Source of the DNA: Phocaeicola_A sp045545095
Lineage (GTDB): Bacteria > Bacteroidota > Bacteroidia > Bacteroidales > Bacteroidaceae
Length of the DNA stretch: 64,000 bases
Direction: 5' to 3'
NCBI GenBank assembly: GCA_045545095.1
Contig: JAZQAG010000030.1
Coordinates: 1-64,000 of the forward strand
In this document: one piece after another, positions 9,009 to 19,400 of the stretch
How the letters are laid out: each line of letters opens with the position of its first letter
How positions within the stretch are numbered: position 1 is the stretch's first letter
Made by a program: the position numbers and the translations under genes
The notes under the pieces: model-generated
Seen by the model: the letters and a program-made list of their open reading frames with translations, nothing else
Database searches by the model: none
What the model was told of the DNA's origin: nothing

Positions 9009-9830
9009 ATGGCAGGATATATATCCAGTGACAATCGTAAGGTGACAACTCACCGATTGATTGAAATGAAAAAGCGTGGTGAGAAAATCTCCATGCTCAC
9101 TTCGTATGACTACACTACGGCACAGATTGTGGATGGTGCAGGCATTGATGTAATACTTGTTGGCGATTCGGCTTCTAATGTTATGGCAGGAAATGTGACT
9201 ACATTGCCCATCACTCTTGACCAGATGATATATCATGGCAAGTCTGTGGTGCGTGCCGTCAATCGTGCCTTAGTGGTAGTGGATATGCCGTTCGGCTCTT
9301 ATCAAGGAAACGATTTGGAAGGTCTCTCTTCAGCCATCCGTATTATGAAGGAGAGTCATGCTGATGCCCTTAAAATGGAAGGTGGTGAAGAGATTATAGA
9401 TTGTGTCAAGCGAATCATCTCGGCAGGTATTCCCGTGATGGGACATTTGGGATTGATGCCCCAGTCCATCAATAAATATGGTACCTATAGCGTACGTGCA
9501 AAGGATAGTGCTGAGGCTGACAAACTGATACGCGATGCCAAACTTCTCGAAGAGGTTGGCTGTTTTGCCATTGTGCTTGAAAAGATACCCGCAGAATTGG
9601 CTACACGTGTAGCTTCTGAACTGACTATTCCCGTCATCGGCATCGGTGCCGGAGGTGGTGTGGATGGCCAAGTGTTGGTGGTTACAGACATGTTGGGAAT
9701 GACTAAGGGGTTCAGTCCCCGTTTCCTTCGTCGTTATGCAGACCTTCATGAGGTTATGACAAATGCTATCGGACGATATATAGAGGATGTCAAGAACTGT
9801 GATTTTCCTAATGAGAAGGAGCAGTATTGA
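9009..9830 (+). CDS. panB: 3-methyl-2-oxobutanoate hydroxymethyltransferase
   Basis: 273-residue PanB, which transfers a hydroxymethyl group from methylene-tetrahydrofolate to ketoisovalerate to give ketopantoate, the first step towards pantothenate and CoA. The length is typical. Recognisable segments are ISMLTSYDYTTAQ, the metal-binding VGDSASNVMAG, VVDMPFGSYQG, the magnesium/substrate region MEGGEE, and the catalytic glutamate in VLEKIPAEL, followed by IGIGAGGGVDGQVLV. It is followed by a strong terminator. No other pantothenate gene is nearby. The start MAGYISSDNRKVTTHR is typical of Bacteroides PanB. Confidence 0.95.
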   Translation: MAGYISSDNRKVTTHRLIEMKKRGEKISMLTSYDYTTAQIVDGAGIDVILVGDSASNVMAGNVTTLPITLDQMIYHGKSVVRAVNRALVVVDMPFGSYQGNDLEGLSSAIRIMKESHADALKMEGGEEIIDCVKRIISAGIPVMGHLGLMPQSINKYGTYSVRAKDSAEADKLIRDAKLLEEVGCFAIVLEKIPAELATRVASELTIPVIGIGAGGGVDGQVLVVTDMLGMTKGFSPRFLRRYADLHEVMTNAIGRYIEDVKNCDFPNEKEQY

Positions 9831-9903
9831 CCAATGTTGAATAGAAAGTTTTGTGGGTCTCCTTATGCCGGGTTCACGAAATGTTTTATATAAAATAGGT
9901 AAG

Positions 9904-9933
9904 ATGGGGAAGCCGGTGATTGCTTCCCCATTT
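9904..9933 (+). terminator. Rho-independent terminator of panB
   Basis: ATGGGGAAGC (9904-9913) pairs perfectly with GCTTCCCCAT (9922-9931) across an 8-nt loop and runs into a short T stretch. Confidence 0.7.
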
Positions 9934-10024
9934 CCTAATATGAAAAATAAGCATTTTTAATAGCTTGAAAATCAATATATATTGTTTTTCGTATAAAATT
10001 CTCTATAAAAAATGTCTGCAAAAG

Positions 10025-10055
10025 TTTGCTACTTTCAAAAAAAGCAGTACCTTTG
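10025..10055 (+). promoter_or_regulatory. Promoter of the tRNA-Asp pair
   Basis: TTTG (10025-10028), 19 nt, then TACCTTTG (10048-10055): a full match to the Bacteroidetes sigma-ABfr consensus, about 50 nt upstream of the first tRNA. Confidence 0.85.
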
Positions 10056-10105
10056 CACCCGCAATCGAGAGAGATTGCAAAGTTTGACACTTTGAAATTA
10101 AATTT

Positions 10106-10179
10106 GGTGCGTTAGTTCAGTTGGTTAGAATACATGCCTGTCACGCATGGGGTCACGGGTTCGAGTCCCGTACGCACCG
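10106..10179 (+). tRNA. tRNA-Asp (GTC), copy 1
   Basis: 74-nt cloverleaf. The acceptor stem is GGTGCGT with ACGCACC plus discriminator G. The anticodon loop CTGTCAC, flanked by CATGC/GCATG, gives anticodon GTC (Asp). The T arm is CGGGTTCGAGTCCCG. CCA is not encoded. It is identical in sequence to the second copy 13 nt downstream. Confidence 0.97.
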
Positions 10180-10192
10180 CCTCAATTATTGA

Positions 10193-10266
10193 GGTGCGTT
10201 AGTTCAGTTGGTTAGAATACATGCCTGTCACGCATGGGGTCACGGGTTCGAGTCCCGTACGCACCG
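10193..10266 (+). tRNA. tRNA-Asp (GTC), copy 2
   Basis: Exact duplicate of the preceding tRNA-Asp and part of the same transcript. The 13-nt spacer with its flanks forms a perfect small palindrome CCTCAAT-T-ATTGAGG (10180-10194) that reaches into the first two bases of this tRNA. A strong terminator follows. Confidence 0.97.
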
Positions 10267-10267
10267 C

Positions 10268-10297
10268 AAAAAGGAATCCATAAAGGGTTCCTTTTTT
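10268..10297 (+). terminator. Terminator of the tRNA-Asp pair
   Basis: AAAAAGGAATCC pairs with GGGTTCCTTTTTT across a 5-nt loop, ending in six T residues. Confidence 0.85.
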
Positions 10298-10313
10298 GTT
10301 TTATATACCATGA

Positions 10314-11426
10314 TTATTTTTTCTTTGGCATTGATTCCCAAAAATGGAGGTATTGTGTTGCTACTTTGATGTGGTCGTGATGTCGTACTACATATTGGCG
10401 GCTATCTGCCGACAAGTGGGCGATACATTCGGGATGTAACACCAATTGTTCAAGCTTTCTATATACATCATCTTCATCAGGCAGTACATTGATGATGGGG
10501 CGCAACTCTGTTTCATGAAGGATTTCATAATTCTCAGGTTCTCCACCTCCTACAAGAATCAATCCTTTCCCCATAGCCAACAGGCCGTTCATGGCCGGTG
10601 TGTAGGAATAAAGCTGGTCCAGAAGTGCATCAGAGGAGTTCATCATGTGTTGGTATTCCTCGTATGGCACAGATTCGGCTTTGACTATTTCGCATTGTAT
10701 CGGATAAGCCTGTTTCAGACGTTCCAATGCGCGCAGCATGATGTCTGTCCCTTTGTAAGCACTACGCGTGCGTTGTATGCCAATGAAAAAGCGTACAGGC
10801 CTATTCTCTTCACGTGTCTCTATTGGGCTGAGGCTTTGGATATTGATAGGGAAGGGGATAAAACTTGTCTTTTGGGGAAAATGGGGTTGGTAGCAAGCGT
10901 AGTATTCATACAATCCTGTGGGTATTCCGTCACAATCATTGGCTATATACCTGTTCAGTTCCCCTTTTTCTCCATGAATCCAATCGGCGATTTCCGCACG
11001 GATATTTTCGCTGTCACGTAAGGTTGTTCCAAAATTGAAGTCAGAGTATCGGAAGGTTTGGGTAGTTGTACAAGTGTGTACCCAATAATAGTCCATTCCA
11101 TATCCTCCAAGAAATACTTTTCCGTTATGTTTGCGCAGATAGTTGTAGATGGGGTATAGACGGGACGGTTTCAGTTCGAAGAAACAAGGGTTGATGAGCT
11201 GGACTATATCGTATCCACGAAGACGCGGGAGGGTGGATAGAACCTTGGCATAGTATTTTATTCCGTCCCAACGGCTTTGGGTAGGGCGTACTATGGAGAT
11301 ATCTCGTGGATAGTTTTTCCAGAAATCCCCATTGGATACTACACATACCTTGTGTCCGAGTGTTCGGAGGCCTTCTGCCAAAGTCCAATGCACATTGCTA
11401 TATTCTCCTATCAGTAATATTTTCAT
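10314..11426 (-). CDS. GT-B fold glycosyltransferase (family 4-like), polysaccharide assembly
   Basis: 370 residues starting MKILLIGEYSNVHWTLAEGL, a GT-B Rossmann start. The C-terminal half has the nucleotide-sugar binding layout: IQRTRSAYKGTDIMLRALE, then a SDALLDQLYSYTPAMNGLLAMGKG segment with an acidic GGGEPENYEIL. It resembles family 4-type retaining transferases but is divergent, so donor and acceptor are unknown. The frame is open further upstream to 11546. I chose 11426 because the TAA of the preceding gene overlaps this ATG (TAATG), a coupling arrangement, and the conserved fold begins here. Last gene of a three-gene minus-strand glycosyltransferase run. Confidence 0.75.
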   Translation of the reverse strand: MKILLIGEYSNVHWTLAEGLRTLGHKVCVVSNGDFWKNYPRDISIVRPTQSRWDGIKYYAKVLSTLPRLRGYDIVQLINPCFFELKPSRLYPIYNYLRKHNGKVFLGGYGMDYYWVHTCTTTQTFRYSDFNFGTTLRDSENIRAEIADWIHGEKGELNRYIANDCDGIPTGLYEYYACYQPHFPQKTSFIPFPINIQSLSPIETREENRPVRFFIGIQRTRSAYKGTDIMLRALERLKQAYPIQCEIVKAESVPYEEYQHMMNSSDALLDQLYSYTPAMNGLLAMGKGLILVGGGEPENYEILHETELRPIINVLPDEDDVYRKLEQLVLHPECIAHLSADSRQYVVRHHDHIKVATQYLHFWESMPKKK

Positions 11427-12430
11427 TATGTGAACTTTCTGTGTGACTGATGCGCTTTTCGTTTCAATAACTTGCGAAGCAGGATGCGGCTCCATCCATG
11501 GTTCGCCAATAAACTGAAAATGGTATATTGGCTGGTATAGTTGCAATCTCTCAAAGGAAAGAGGTCAAGGGATTTTAATTGCGGTTCATAGATTTTCCAT
11601 TCAGCTTTCCATGACGGGTGTGTCAATATGCGTCTTATGATATCTACCGTAAGTGAGTTCAGTTTTCTTTCCAACCCCGAAGTGTCGCTCTGCTTTTGTC
11701 GTGAGATATGCAGATAGTCGTACACCGTGAGGATGGCTCTATAATGATATTGGATGAGTTCTGATTGCCTTTCTTCCGAAGGGGTCAATGTGATGGAGTC
11801 TGCACGCTTGTAGTAGGCATAAACCTTTGCATTGCTTCGGATGATGCTATGTGCATTGTCGTGTAAGATAGTGGTGAAGGCCTCATCTTCAATAAATCCT
11901 TCTTCCACAAATGTTAATCCTATGTGATTGCAAAGTTCCTTTTTGAACAGATAGACACAGGCCATACCTGGCAAATGGGATGTTTGCATATAAGTTTTAC
12001 CTGAGAACGGAGGGGTGAATGTCAGAGGCGAAGGTTGTGCCGGATGTTCTTGCTCCATGGACGTGCAGAATCGGTAATCGATTCGCATGATGTCACACTC
12101 GGTTTTTTTTGTCTCTTCCCATACTGGAGGTAGGGAATCTTTGTATAGGTAGTCATCTGCATCAAGGAACAAGATATAGTCTCCTTGTGCCTGTTTCATG
12201 CCATGGTTTCTGGCTGCTCCCAGTCCCCGATGTCCGATACGATGCCAGTGTATTTGGTTGCTTTCACTGAATCTCGCTTTTGCTTGTGCCGGTTGGATGT
12301 CTGAACCGTCATCCACGAGGATGATTTCATACTCTTTGGAAGAAATACCCACATCCTGTACACTGGTGAGGCTTCGGATAAGGTATTTGTCCTCTATGTT
12401 ATAATACGGTATGATGATAGATAGCAACAT
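11426..12430 (-). CDS. Glycosyltransferase family 2
   Basis: 334-residue GT-A fold transferase. It opens with LLSIIIPYYN, has EIILVDDGSD for nucleotide binding, GLGAARNHGMKQAQGDYILF, and the DXD-type metal site LDADDY near residue 93. The C-terminal part is helical and Arg/Lys-rich with no transmembrane segment, suggesting a soluble or peripherally membrane-bound enzyme. Substrate unknown. It overlaps the next gene by one base (TAATG) and lies 13 nt after the previous one, so the three transferases are one operon, probably building a lipopolysaccharide or exopolysaccharide side chain. Confidence 0.85.
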   Translation of the reverse strand: MLLSIIIPYYNIEDKYLIRSLTSVQDVGISSKEYEIILVDDGSDIQPAQAKARFSESNQIHWHRIGHRGLGAARNHGMKQAQGDYILFLDADDYLYKDSLPPVWEETKKTECDIMRIDYRFCTSMEQEHPAQPSPLTFTPPFSGKTYMQTSHLPGMACVYLFKKELCNHIGLTFVEEGFIEDEAFTTILHDNAHSIIRSNAKVYAYYKRADSITLTPSEERQSELIQYHYRAILTVYDYLHISRQKQSDTSGLERKLNSLTVDIIRRILTHPSWKAEWKIYEPQLKSLDLFPLRDCNYTSQYTIFSLLANHGWSRILLRKLLKRKAHQSHRKFT

Positions 12431-12443
12431 AATTGATTATCAT

Positions 12444-13469
12444 TTATTGGAACGGGCAGATCCATTTTCCGCTATAGCAAAAGCAGTGTGTCCTAAGGCC
12501 CAAAAGCATAAGTGGAAGGTTCTTCACTTTGGCTCTCATTCCACAGGATGCTTGTATGAGATATCGGGTGTCGGGTTTCAACGATAGAAGGTGATTATAG
12601 ACCTGTGTGATGAGGTGCTGTTGTGTATCATTCCTCAACCCGTTTTCGTCAAGGCTTCTCAGCAAATCTATAAGGATATTGGTTATTTGCCAGAAATACC
12701 GGGCTTTGTATCTTGGATGGATAGGGTATGTGGTTGATGCCAGTTCAGATATGACGGGGCAATGGTGTGCCAATGCATCATTGAATGCATGGTGTGTGGC
12801 CGTAGTGGTGATGGAACTCTGTCTGTAACGGTAAAAATATTGTGCTTCAGAAGATGACAATCGGCAAAAGGTGATACTTTGGGCCGTCCTCATCAATTTG
12901 GGGACAGTGTGTATGTCTTCAAATGTATGTCCTTCTGGAAAGCGTATCTTTTCGAACAGATGTTTGCGGAAAAATTTGTTACATGCATATGTGTGTGCCA
13001 TACCGTCCATTTCAATCCATGAAATCCAAGATTGGGGGAATGTGTGTGTCAAATCTGCGTCTGTTGCATTTCCATAAACATAGTGTGACGGTGAATTGTA
13101 ATATACATGGATAGGCATCTCTACGATGTCTGTTCTTGTATTGTTGTTGTATGCTGAATCCATAGCCTTTGCAAGATACTCTTGTCCGATGTAATCGTCC
13201 GAATCGATGAAGGTCAGATATTCACCCTTGGCTATCTCTATTCCCGTATTGCGTGCGGCGCTGAGTCCCCCATTCTGCTTGCGGTGTATGACATGGATAC
13301 GTTCATCCTTTTGTGCGTAAGCATCACATATGGCTCCGCAACTGTCAGGAGACTGGTCATCTACCAATATCAGTTCGAAGTCACGGAAGGTTTGTTGCAG
13401 AATGCTGTCTATACATTCGTGCAAATATGCTTCCACCTTATAAATTGGCACAATAATGCTTAGTTTCAT
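12444..13469 (-). CDS. Glycosyltransferase family 2
   Basis: 341-residue GT-A transferase: MKLSIIVPIYKVEAYL, FELILVDDQSPDS, GLSAARNTGIEIAKGEYLTF and the metal-binding IDSDDY. The C-terminal 150 residues are less conserved and probably set the acceptor. It is the first gene of the minus-strand glycosyltransferase operon and diverges from the flippase gene across a 92-bp shared promoter region. Exact sugar unknown. Confidence 0.85.
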   Translation of the reverse strand: MKLSIIVPIYKVEAYLHECIDSILQQTFRDFELILVDDQSPDSCGAICDAYAQKDERIHVIHRKQNGGLSAARNTGIEIAKGEYLTFIDSDDYIGQEYLAKAMDSAYNNNTRTDIVEMPIHVYYNSPSHYVYGNATDADLTHTFPQSWISWIEMDGMAHTYACNKFFRKHLFEKIRFPEGHTFEDIHTVPKLMRTAQSITFCRLSSSEAQYFYRYRQSSITTTATHHAFNDALAHHCPVISELASTTYPIHPRYKARYFWQITNILIDLLRSLDENGLRNDTQQHLITQVYNHLLSLKPDTRYLIQASCGMRAKVKNLPLMLLGLRTHCFCYSGKWICPFQ

Positions 13470-13502
13470 GGATTTTCTATAAAATATATCTCAAAAACTT
13501 TA

Positions 13503-13541
13503 CAAAGATAAGGTAAAATCGTGAATAAAACACTATCTTTG
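13503..13541. promoter_or_regulatory. Divergent promoter pair between glycosyltransferase and flippase genes
   Basis: The minus strand carries TATCTTTG (13510-13503) and the plus strand carries TATCTTTG (13534-13541), each about 20-35 nt from its gene start. Neither has a clear TTTG at the ideal 19-nt distance. The two boxes are 23 bp apart, so the polymerases would compete. Confidence 0.55.
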
Positions 13542-13561
13542 CGCAATATTGTTTAACAGCT

Positions 13562-15082
13562 ATGCATAAATACGAAGAAAAGGAACAAGAGACTTCATAT
13601 GACCATATCATCAAATACACAGGAGTTTTTGGTGGTGTCCAGGGGGTGAATCTCTTGGTTTCTATTATTCGTAATAAGTTAGCATCCATGTTGTTAGGCC
13701 CTTCAGGATTAGGGCTTGTTTCCCTTTATAATACAGCCTCTTCATTGCTTGGTAATGCTACCAATTTCGGCGTACCCTTCAGTGCCGTCCGTCATATCTC
13801 GGAATTGTATGAGAAAGGGGATAGGACAGAGTTGGAGAGGTTTGTCAGCGTGGTGCGCGGATGGAGTCTTTTGACTGCGTTATTGGGCATTCTGGTATGT
13901 TGTTTGTGTGCACCATTTTTGAGTCATGCCTATTTTGATGATACCAGCCAATGGTTGACTTTCCTATTGCTTTCTCCTGCAGTAGGTTTGGCGGCTTTGT
14001 CAGGCGGTGAATTGGCCATACTCAAAGGTATCCGTTGGTTGAAAAGAATCGCGATACAGTCACTGCTAAACTCCTTGTTCGCTGTGGCTCTGACTATTCC
14101 TTTATATTATATTTTTGGGAAGAGCGTGATTGTCCTGTCGTTGGTATTGGTTGCTCTATCCACATTCTTGACCACCATCTATTTCTCTCTTCGTGCATTC
14201 CCGATTTCTTCCCTGTCAGGAAAATATTTTTCTCTAACAGGGGGCGAAAAAATGATTAAGTTAGGTCTTGCTTTTGTGTTTGCTGGTATTCTTGGTAGTG
14301 GAGTGGATTTTGCCATTCGTACTTACTTGATGCAAGTAGGGTCGGAAGCGGTGGTAGGATTGTATAATGCCGGTTATGTGATAACCTTTTCATATGCCTC
14401 TATTGTGTTTGTGGCGATGGAAACGGATTATTTTCCTCGTCTTTCAGCTGTCAATCAGGATATCCGGCTTTCTAATGATGTGGTGAATCGTCAGATAGAG
14501 GTGTCGTTGTTGTTGATTTCTCCTTTGTTGGTCGGTTTCCTCGTTTTTCTTCCAATATTGGTGCCGTTGCTGTATACTTCAGAATTTCTTCCAGTCATAG
14601 CTATGGCTCAATGTGCTCTGCTCGGCATGTATGTGCGTGCGGTAGCTTTGCCTATTGCATATTTGTCTTTGGCTAAAGGGCGCTCGCGAGTCTATCTGTT
14701 TACAGAATCCTTGTATGATGTGGTGGCCGTCATATTGGTTATATCGGGATACTCTTTAGGAGGGCTCCGCGGTACAGGTATAGCACTTGCTTTGGCTGCT
14801 TTGTTTGATTTGATTCTGGTATGGCTCACTTGCCGTACAATGTATGGTTTCCGCATTTCCATACGTTCTATCCGTCTGTTTTTCCTGCAGATTTCATTGG
14901 GCATATTGACATTAGTGTCAGTCCTTCTGTTTGAAGGTTGGTATTATTGGTTGGTGGGATGTGGCTTGTTGTGTCTGTCGGCTCTTTTCTCCTTCCGTGT
15001 CCTAAAAAAAGAGACTTCTCTTTTACAGGTAATTAGAAAAAAGATAGTAAACCGCTTTTTCAGGAAAGGGGAAATGTCATGA
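13562..15082 (+). CDS. Wzx-type polysaccharide flippase (O-antigen translocase)
   Basis: 506-residue polytopic membrane protein of the MOP/Wzx superfamily, which flips undecaprenyl-linked oligosaccharides across the inner membrane. Hydrophobic segments run almost throughout, about 12-14 helices. The start IIKYTGVFGGVQGVNLLVSIIRNKLASMLLGPSGLGLVSLY is the classic first pair of helices of O-antigen translocases, followed by NFGVPFSAVRHISELYE. It overlaps the next gene by 4 nt (ATGA). The glycosyltransferases on both sides point to a surface polysaccharide island. No Wzy polymerase or chain-length regulator is visible. Confidence 0.85.
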   Translation: MHKYEEKEQETSYDHIIKYTGVFGGVQGVNLLVSIIRNKLASMLLGPSGLGLVSLYNTASSLLGNATNFGVPFSAVRHISELYEKGDRTELERFVSVVRGWSLLTALLGILVCCLCAPFLSHAYFDDTSQWLTFLLLSPAVGLAALSGGELAILKGIRWLKRIAIQSLLNSLFAVALTIPLYYIFGKSVIVLSLVLVALSTFLTTIYFSLRAFPISSLSGKYFSLTGGEKMIKLGLAFVFAGILGSGVDFAIRTYLMQVGSEAVVGLYNAGYVITFSYASIVFVAMETDYFPRLSAVNQDIRLSNDVVNRQIEVSLLLISPLLVGFLVFLPILVPLLYTSEFLPVIAMAQCALLGMYVRAVALPIAYLSLAKGRSRVYLFTESLYDVVAVILVISGYSLGGLRGTGIALALAALFDLILVWLTCRTMYGFRISIRSIRLFFLQISLGILTLVSVLLFEGWYYWLVGCGLLCLSALFSFRVLKKETSLLQVIRKKIVNRFFRKGEMS

Positions 15083-16092
15083 AAATAACAGTACTGGTCG
15101 CAGTCTATAATACTTCCGCTTATCTTCCAACCTGTTTGGAATCACTTATAAGCCAGACTCATAAGGATTTGCAGATTATCTGTATAGATGATGCCTCTAC
15201 TGATAATTCGTTGCAGATATTGCGGGAATATGCCTCAAAAGATGACCGTATCCTTGTGTTGGCCCAATCCGTCAACAAAGGGCAAGCCGAGGCGCGTAAT
15301 TTGGGGTTGCAGCATGCCGAGGGAGATTATGTGACGATGCTTGATAGTGATGACTGGTTTGCTCCTGATGCCATAGAGAAGGCCTGCCGTGTAGCTTCTT
15401 TGGACGAATGTAATGATTGCATTGTTTTTGATGTTGTTCATCATGATGAAAATACTGGTCGTGAATGGGGCTACGGGTATCGTTCGAATGGTAGCGAGTG
15501 GAGTGGGGAAGAAGCTTTTCGTCTGAGTTTGGATTGGAGTATTCATGGTTTGTATATGGTTCGTCGTTCCATCCATTTGGCTTATCCTTATGATACGACC
15601 TGCCGTCTTTATAGTGACGATAATACGACCCGTCTGCACTATCTTCATTCCCGTCGTGTTTTACGTTGTGAAGGCCTCTATTATTATCGTCAGCATAGTG
15701 CTTCGATGACTCATTCCATCACTCCGTTGCGCTTCCTTTATTTGGATGCAAACTATAGCATGAAACGAACGCTGATTTCTGAGGGTATTTCTGACATATT
15801 GATTGATAAATATGAAGAGCACCGTTGGTTGAATATAGTGGGATTATACGTGTTTTATAGAATAAATAAAGATTCATTTACGCCTGAAGAACAGCAAAAT
15901 ATAATATCCAAATTGAGATATTTCCATTCTACTATTGAAACTCACCGGTTGCCATGTAGCTTAAAATTGAAATTTGGTTACATTCCATCCCCCTCATATC
16001 CGACTTTGTTTGAGTGGCAGAATTGTTTATATATTCTTGCTCGTAAAGTGCTCTATAAACTCTTGAGTAAACCTCTTCCTGCTATTGCCTGA
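15079..16092 (+). CDS. Glycosyltransferase family 2
   Basis: 337-residue GT-A transferase: MKITVLVAVYNTSAYLPTCL, QIICIDDASTDNS, GQAEARNLGLQHAEGDYVTM and metal site LDSDDWF (about residues 88-94). Translationally coupled to the flippase by an ATGA overlap. The C-terminal region is Lys/Arg-rich and amphipathic. Probably adds a sugar to the lipid-linked repeat unit exported by the flippase; the sugar is not predictable from sequence. Confidence 0.85.
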   Translation: MKITVLVAVYNTSAYLPTCLESLISQTHKDLQIICIDDASTDNSLQILREYASKDDRILVLAQSVNKGQAEARNLGLQHAEGDYVTMLDSDDWFAPDAIEKACRVASLDECNDCIVFDVVHHDENTGREWGYGYRSNGSEWSGEEAFRLSLDWSIHGLYMVRRSIHLAYPYDTTCRLYSDDNTTRLHYLHSRRVLRCEGLYYYRQHSASMTHSITPLRFLYLDANYSMKRTLISEGISDILIDKYEEHRWLNIVGLYVFYRINKDSFTPEEQQNIISKLRYFHSTIETHRLPCSLKLKFGYIPSPSYPTLFEWQNCLYILARKVLYKLLSKPLPAIA

Positions 16093-16416
16093 ATCTTTAT
16101 TTGCGAAGGATGGGATTCACTTTTTTTATTATGTAAATTGGTTTCTGTCTTATGATTTGAAAAATCATAAAAACAGAATGAATATACATTTTTTGCCTGT
16201 AAAGTGTTAAATATCCTTTACTTAGTATTTAATAATGTGTGTACTCTTGAAGTATTGGCATATAAATTGTATTTTTGCAGCATATTTATGTTAAAATCAC
16301 TATGGAGTTTTGTACATTGTGCGCTGTACAATGTATTTTTTCATGTGTGTCATAATTGAAGTGTGAGGAGAGAAAATAATTTATTTATAATTCAAAAAAA
16401 ACGAGATTTTCTAAGT
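16093..16416 (+). promoter_or_regulatory. Leader and promoter region of the secreted-protein cluster
   Basis: 324 nt without a gene. A weak hairpin GAATC/GATTC followed by seven T (16091-16129) may end the glycosyltransferase transcript. The promoter is CTTG (16246-16249), 20 nt, TATTTTTG (16270-16277). Its transcript would have a leader of about 130 nt containing a terminator-like hairpin (16313-16341). A GTG at 16363 is in frame with the downstream gene but precedes no signal peptide. Confidence 0.6.
16313..16341 (+). terminator. Terminator-like hairpin in the 5' leader (possible attenuator)
   Basis: TACATTGT (16313-16320) pairs perfectly with ACAATGTA (16328-16335) across a 7-nt loop and is followed directly by six T. 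It lies downstream of the promoter and upstream of the first coding region, so it could attenuate the cluster. Confidence 0.5.
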
Positions 16417-19400
16417 ATGAGAAAAAACTATCTGAAGAGTTTTCTGATGATGTGCGGCATGTGTGCTGCCACTATGGTTATGGCTGATAATACAGCTGTA
16501 GCCACTAAGGCCGTGTATTCGTATGGAGCCATGTTGGATGAGGGATATAGTGCTCTGCCAACTAATGTTGTCCGTTCATTCTATGATGCCGAAAACAAAC
16601 TGGTCCGTAGCTTGGAGGCCGAAATAATGTTGGCTGATTCCGAAGGTACTCCTCAAATAGAGGTGCCAGGCCAAGAGATACCCAAAGTTTATACGGCTTA
16701 TGAATACGATGGTGAAGGTAAATTGTTGAAAGTACGTACCCGTAAGAATGGTTTTTATAGTGCCTTTGACAGAGTATGGCAGGATTATACCGATGCCGAG
16801 ACTTATGAATACGATGACAATGGTAAACTGATAAAGAAAACCGATATCACCTATATCACAAATTATGTGTGGGAGGGCGACAATCTGGTGGAAGAAACAG
16901 CTTACTATGTAACTGACGGTGGTTGGAGTAATACATGGAAATATACTGCCTTTGCAGAGGGTGAAGCCAATCGTCCTACGATGGCAATCTTTTCCGATAA
17001 ATGGAATAACCGTTATGTCTATGAGTATGGTTACGATGCAGATGGTCATAAAATACTTTTATCAGAGTATAAAGCCGCCAATGTAGAGACTGATGCCAAC
17101 GGTGTCGTTGTCAAAGCTGACAAGGGTGTACTCTATTCACAGACGACATGGAGTTATACTGACGGGGTTTTGACAGAAGAGCAGAAAGGCTATTGGAACA
17201 GTTCTTCATCCAGTGTTACTCCTGAAACAAAAGTAACCTATACGGTTAAAGAAGATACTACAACGGTAGCTACTTTCCGCTATTTCAATGGTAAATGGGG
17301 ACGTTTTGGCGGTGTCAAGAAACATGTCAAAGGAATTTTGGATGGCTCGACATCAGCTACAGGGCTGACAGTAACAGATGTGGCAAATGCTGTGAATGCC
17401 GTAGTTGTTACAGCTCAGGCTCCAGCTAACGCTCCAACTGATGGATGGATGGTTTATCGTAACGGCGTGGCTGTCGGTGAAGCAGCGTTGGTGGATGGCC
17501 AGTTAAGCTATCAGGATTCTCTTGTAGCCAATGGCGTGTGGGATTATTTCATCCAACATACGGATGGCAATACCAGTGAAATCGTATCCAAGAGGTTCAA
17601 CACGAATCTCGTAGGTGTCAAGGGTGTCAAGTTCTTGAAAAACTCTCTGAATGAGACAGGCGATTACCAGGTGATATTTGCTTGGGCTGCTCCTAATACC
17701 ACTCTTCCCGTGTTGGGATATAATGTCTATGCAGACCTTTCCACTGTTGAGACTAATCCGGCTCCTGAGAATGGTATGCAGATGATTGCTGCCGATTTGG
17801 CTTTGGATACTCTTACATGGCTCATTTCCGAAACAGAATTGAATCATAAGATTTATATCGAAACAGTTTACAGCATTGGTAAAGTGCGTAGTGCAGCTAT
17901 TGATTTGACACTGCAGAAAGAAGAAAAACCTCATTATAAAAAAGTGGTTATGACTATGGGTGATGCCATGGGGCAAGCCAGCGATAATGAGGCAACTAAA
18001 GCTGAAACATATTACTACGATACAGATGGTAAACTGCTCCGTAAAATGATTTATGGAAAACTTCTTGGTGAAGATCCGGATGACCCCGACCAGATTTATG
18101 GTGCTGGTGACTGGATGCCGATGACTTATACCGCATATGATTATAATGAAGCAGGCCAGTTGGTTAATACTCGTGAGCGTCAGTATGGTGTGTTCAGCGG
18201 TTATAACAAGGCTTGGAATGAGTTTGAAGAGACTGGTTCGTTCAGCTATTACGAGGATGGTCGTATGAAAGAGGATACCACTACCAATCGTGTGTTCCAT
18301 TACGAATATGATGGTGATAATCTGGTGAAAGAAACTTATGCCAATAGCCGCAATGTCATTATTTACTACAAATATTACAGCAATTTTACGGAAGGGTTGG
18401 TTAATTGCCCGCAATATGCTTTTGCCAATAGTCCCAGTGGCTTGACTACCAATAACCGTATCTATGAGTTCACATATGATGAAAATGGTAACAAGACTTC
18501 TTGCCGTTCTTATAAGTATGACAACTCTACCATCATCAAGGACGATGAGGGTAATGTCATTGGTGCAGAAAAGGGTACTCCTGATTTAGAGGAAATATGG
18601 ACTTATGACAATGGAATTCTCGTCAAGTATGAGAAGAATCAGTGGAAAACAGCTAAAAATGCATACGAAGCTAACACTCGTATTGAATATACCCTTACTC
18701 CTATGGGTACAGAGGCTGTCACTTGGAAGTATTCTGTTGGTATTTGGGCTAAGGGAGGTACTCCGCAAATTACATGGGAATTACCCTTTGCTGGTATGGC
18801 TGCTACAAATCTGACTGTGACAGATGTGGAAGGTAAGGTAAATACCGTTCTGCTCAAAGCCACTAAGCCTACCGGTGCTTTGGCCACTACCGTATGGAAT
18901 GTGTTCCGTAATGGAGTGAAGATTGGTGAGGCTACCACTTCAGGACGTTATGACATCACTTATGAGGATGCTAATGTTCCTAACGGACATTGGGATTATT
19001 TCATCCAGGCACAGGATAATCATGGACCTATCGGTGTAAATATCTCTAATGTTGTAGAAAAAGACATTGTTACAACTTTGCCTGCTGTCACTCAAATGAA
19101 GGTGGTGAAGAATGAGTACAATGATGTACAAGACTATGAATTGGTACTCAAGTGGAAGAAGCCTGTTACTGACCTTCCTATCCTTGGGTACAATGTGTAT
19201 GTGGATGTGAAGGATATTACTAAGAATCCGTCACCCACTAATGGAACCCATTATTTCACTGATACCACTTACACGTTTACTTGGGCCAATGATGTGAATC
19301 CCGAGAAGTCCATCATGATTGAGACTGTATATAACATCGGTAAGGTGAAGAGTGCTCCTCTCAAAATCACTCTGATGAAGAAGGCACTTCCCAAGCAGAT

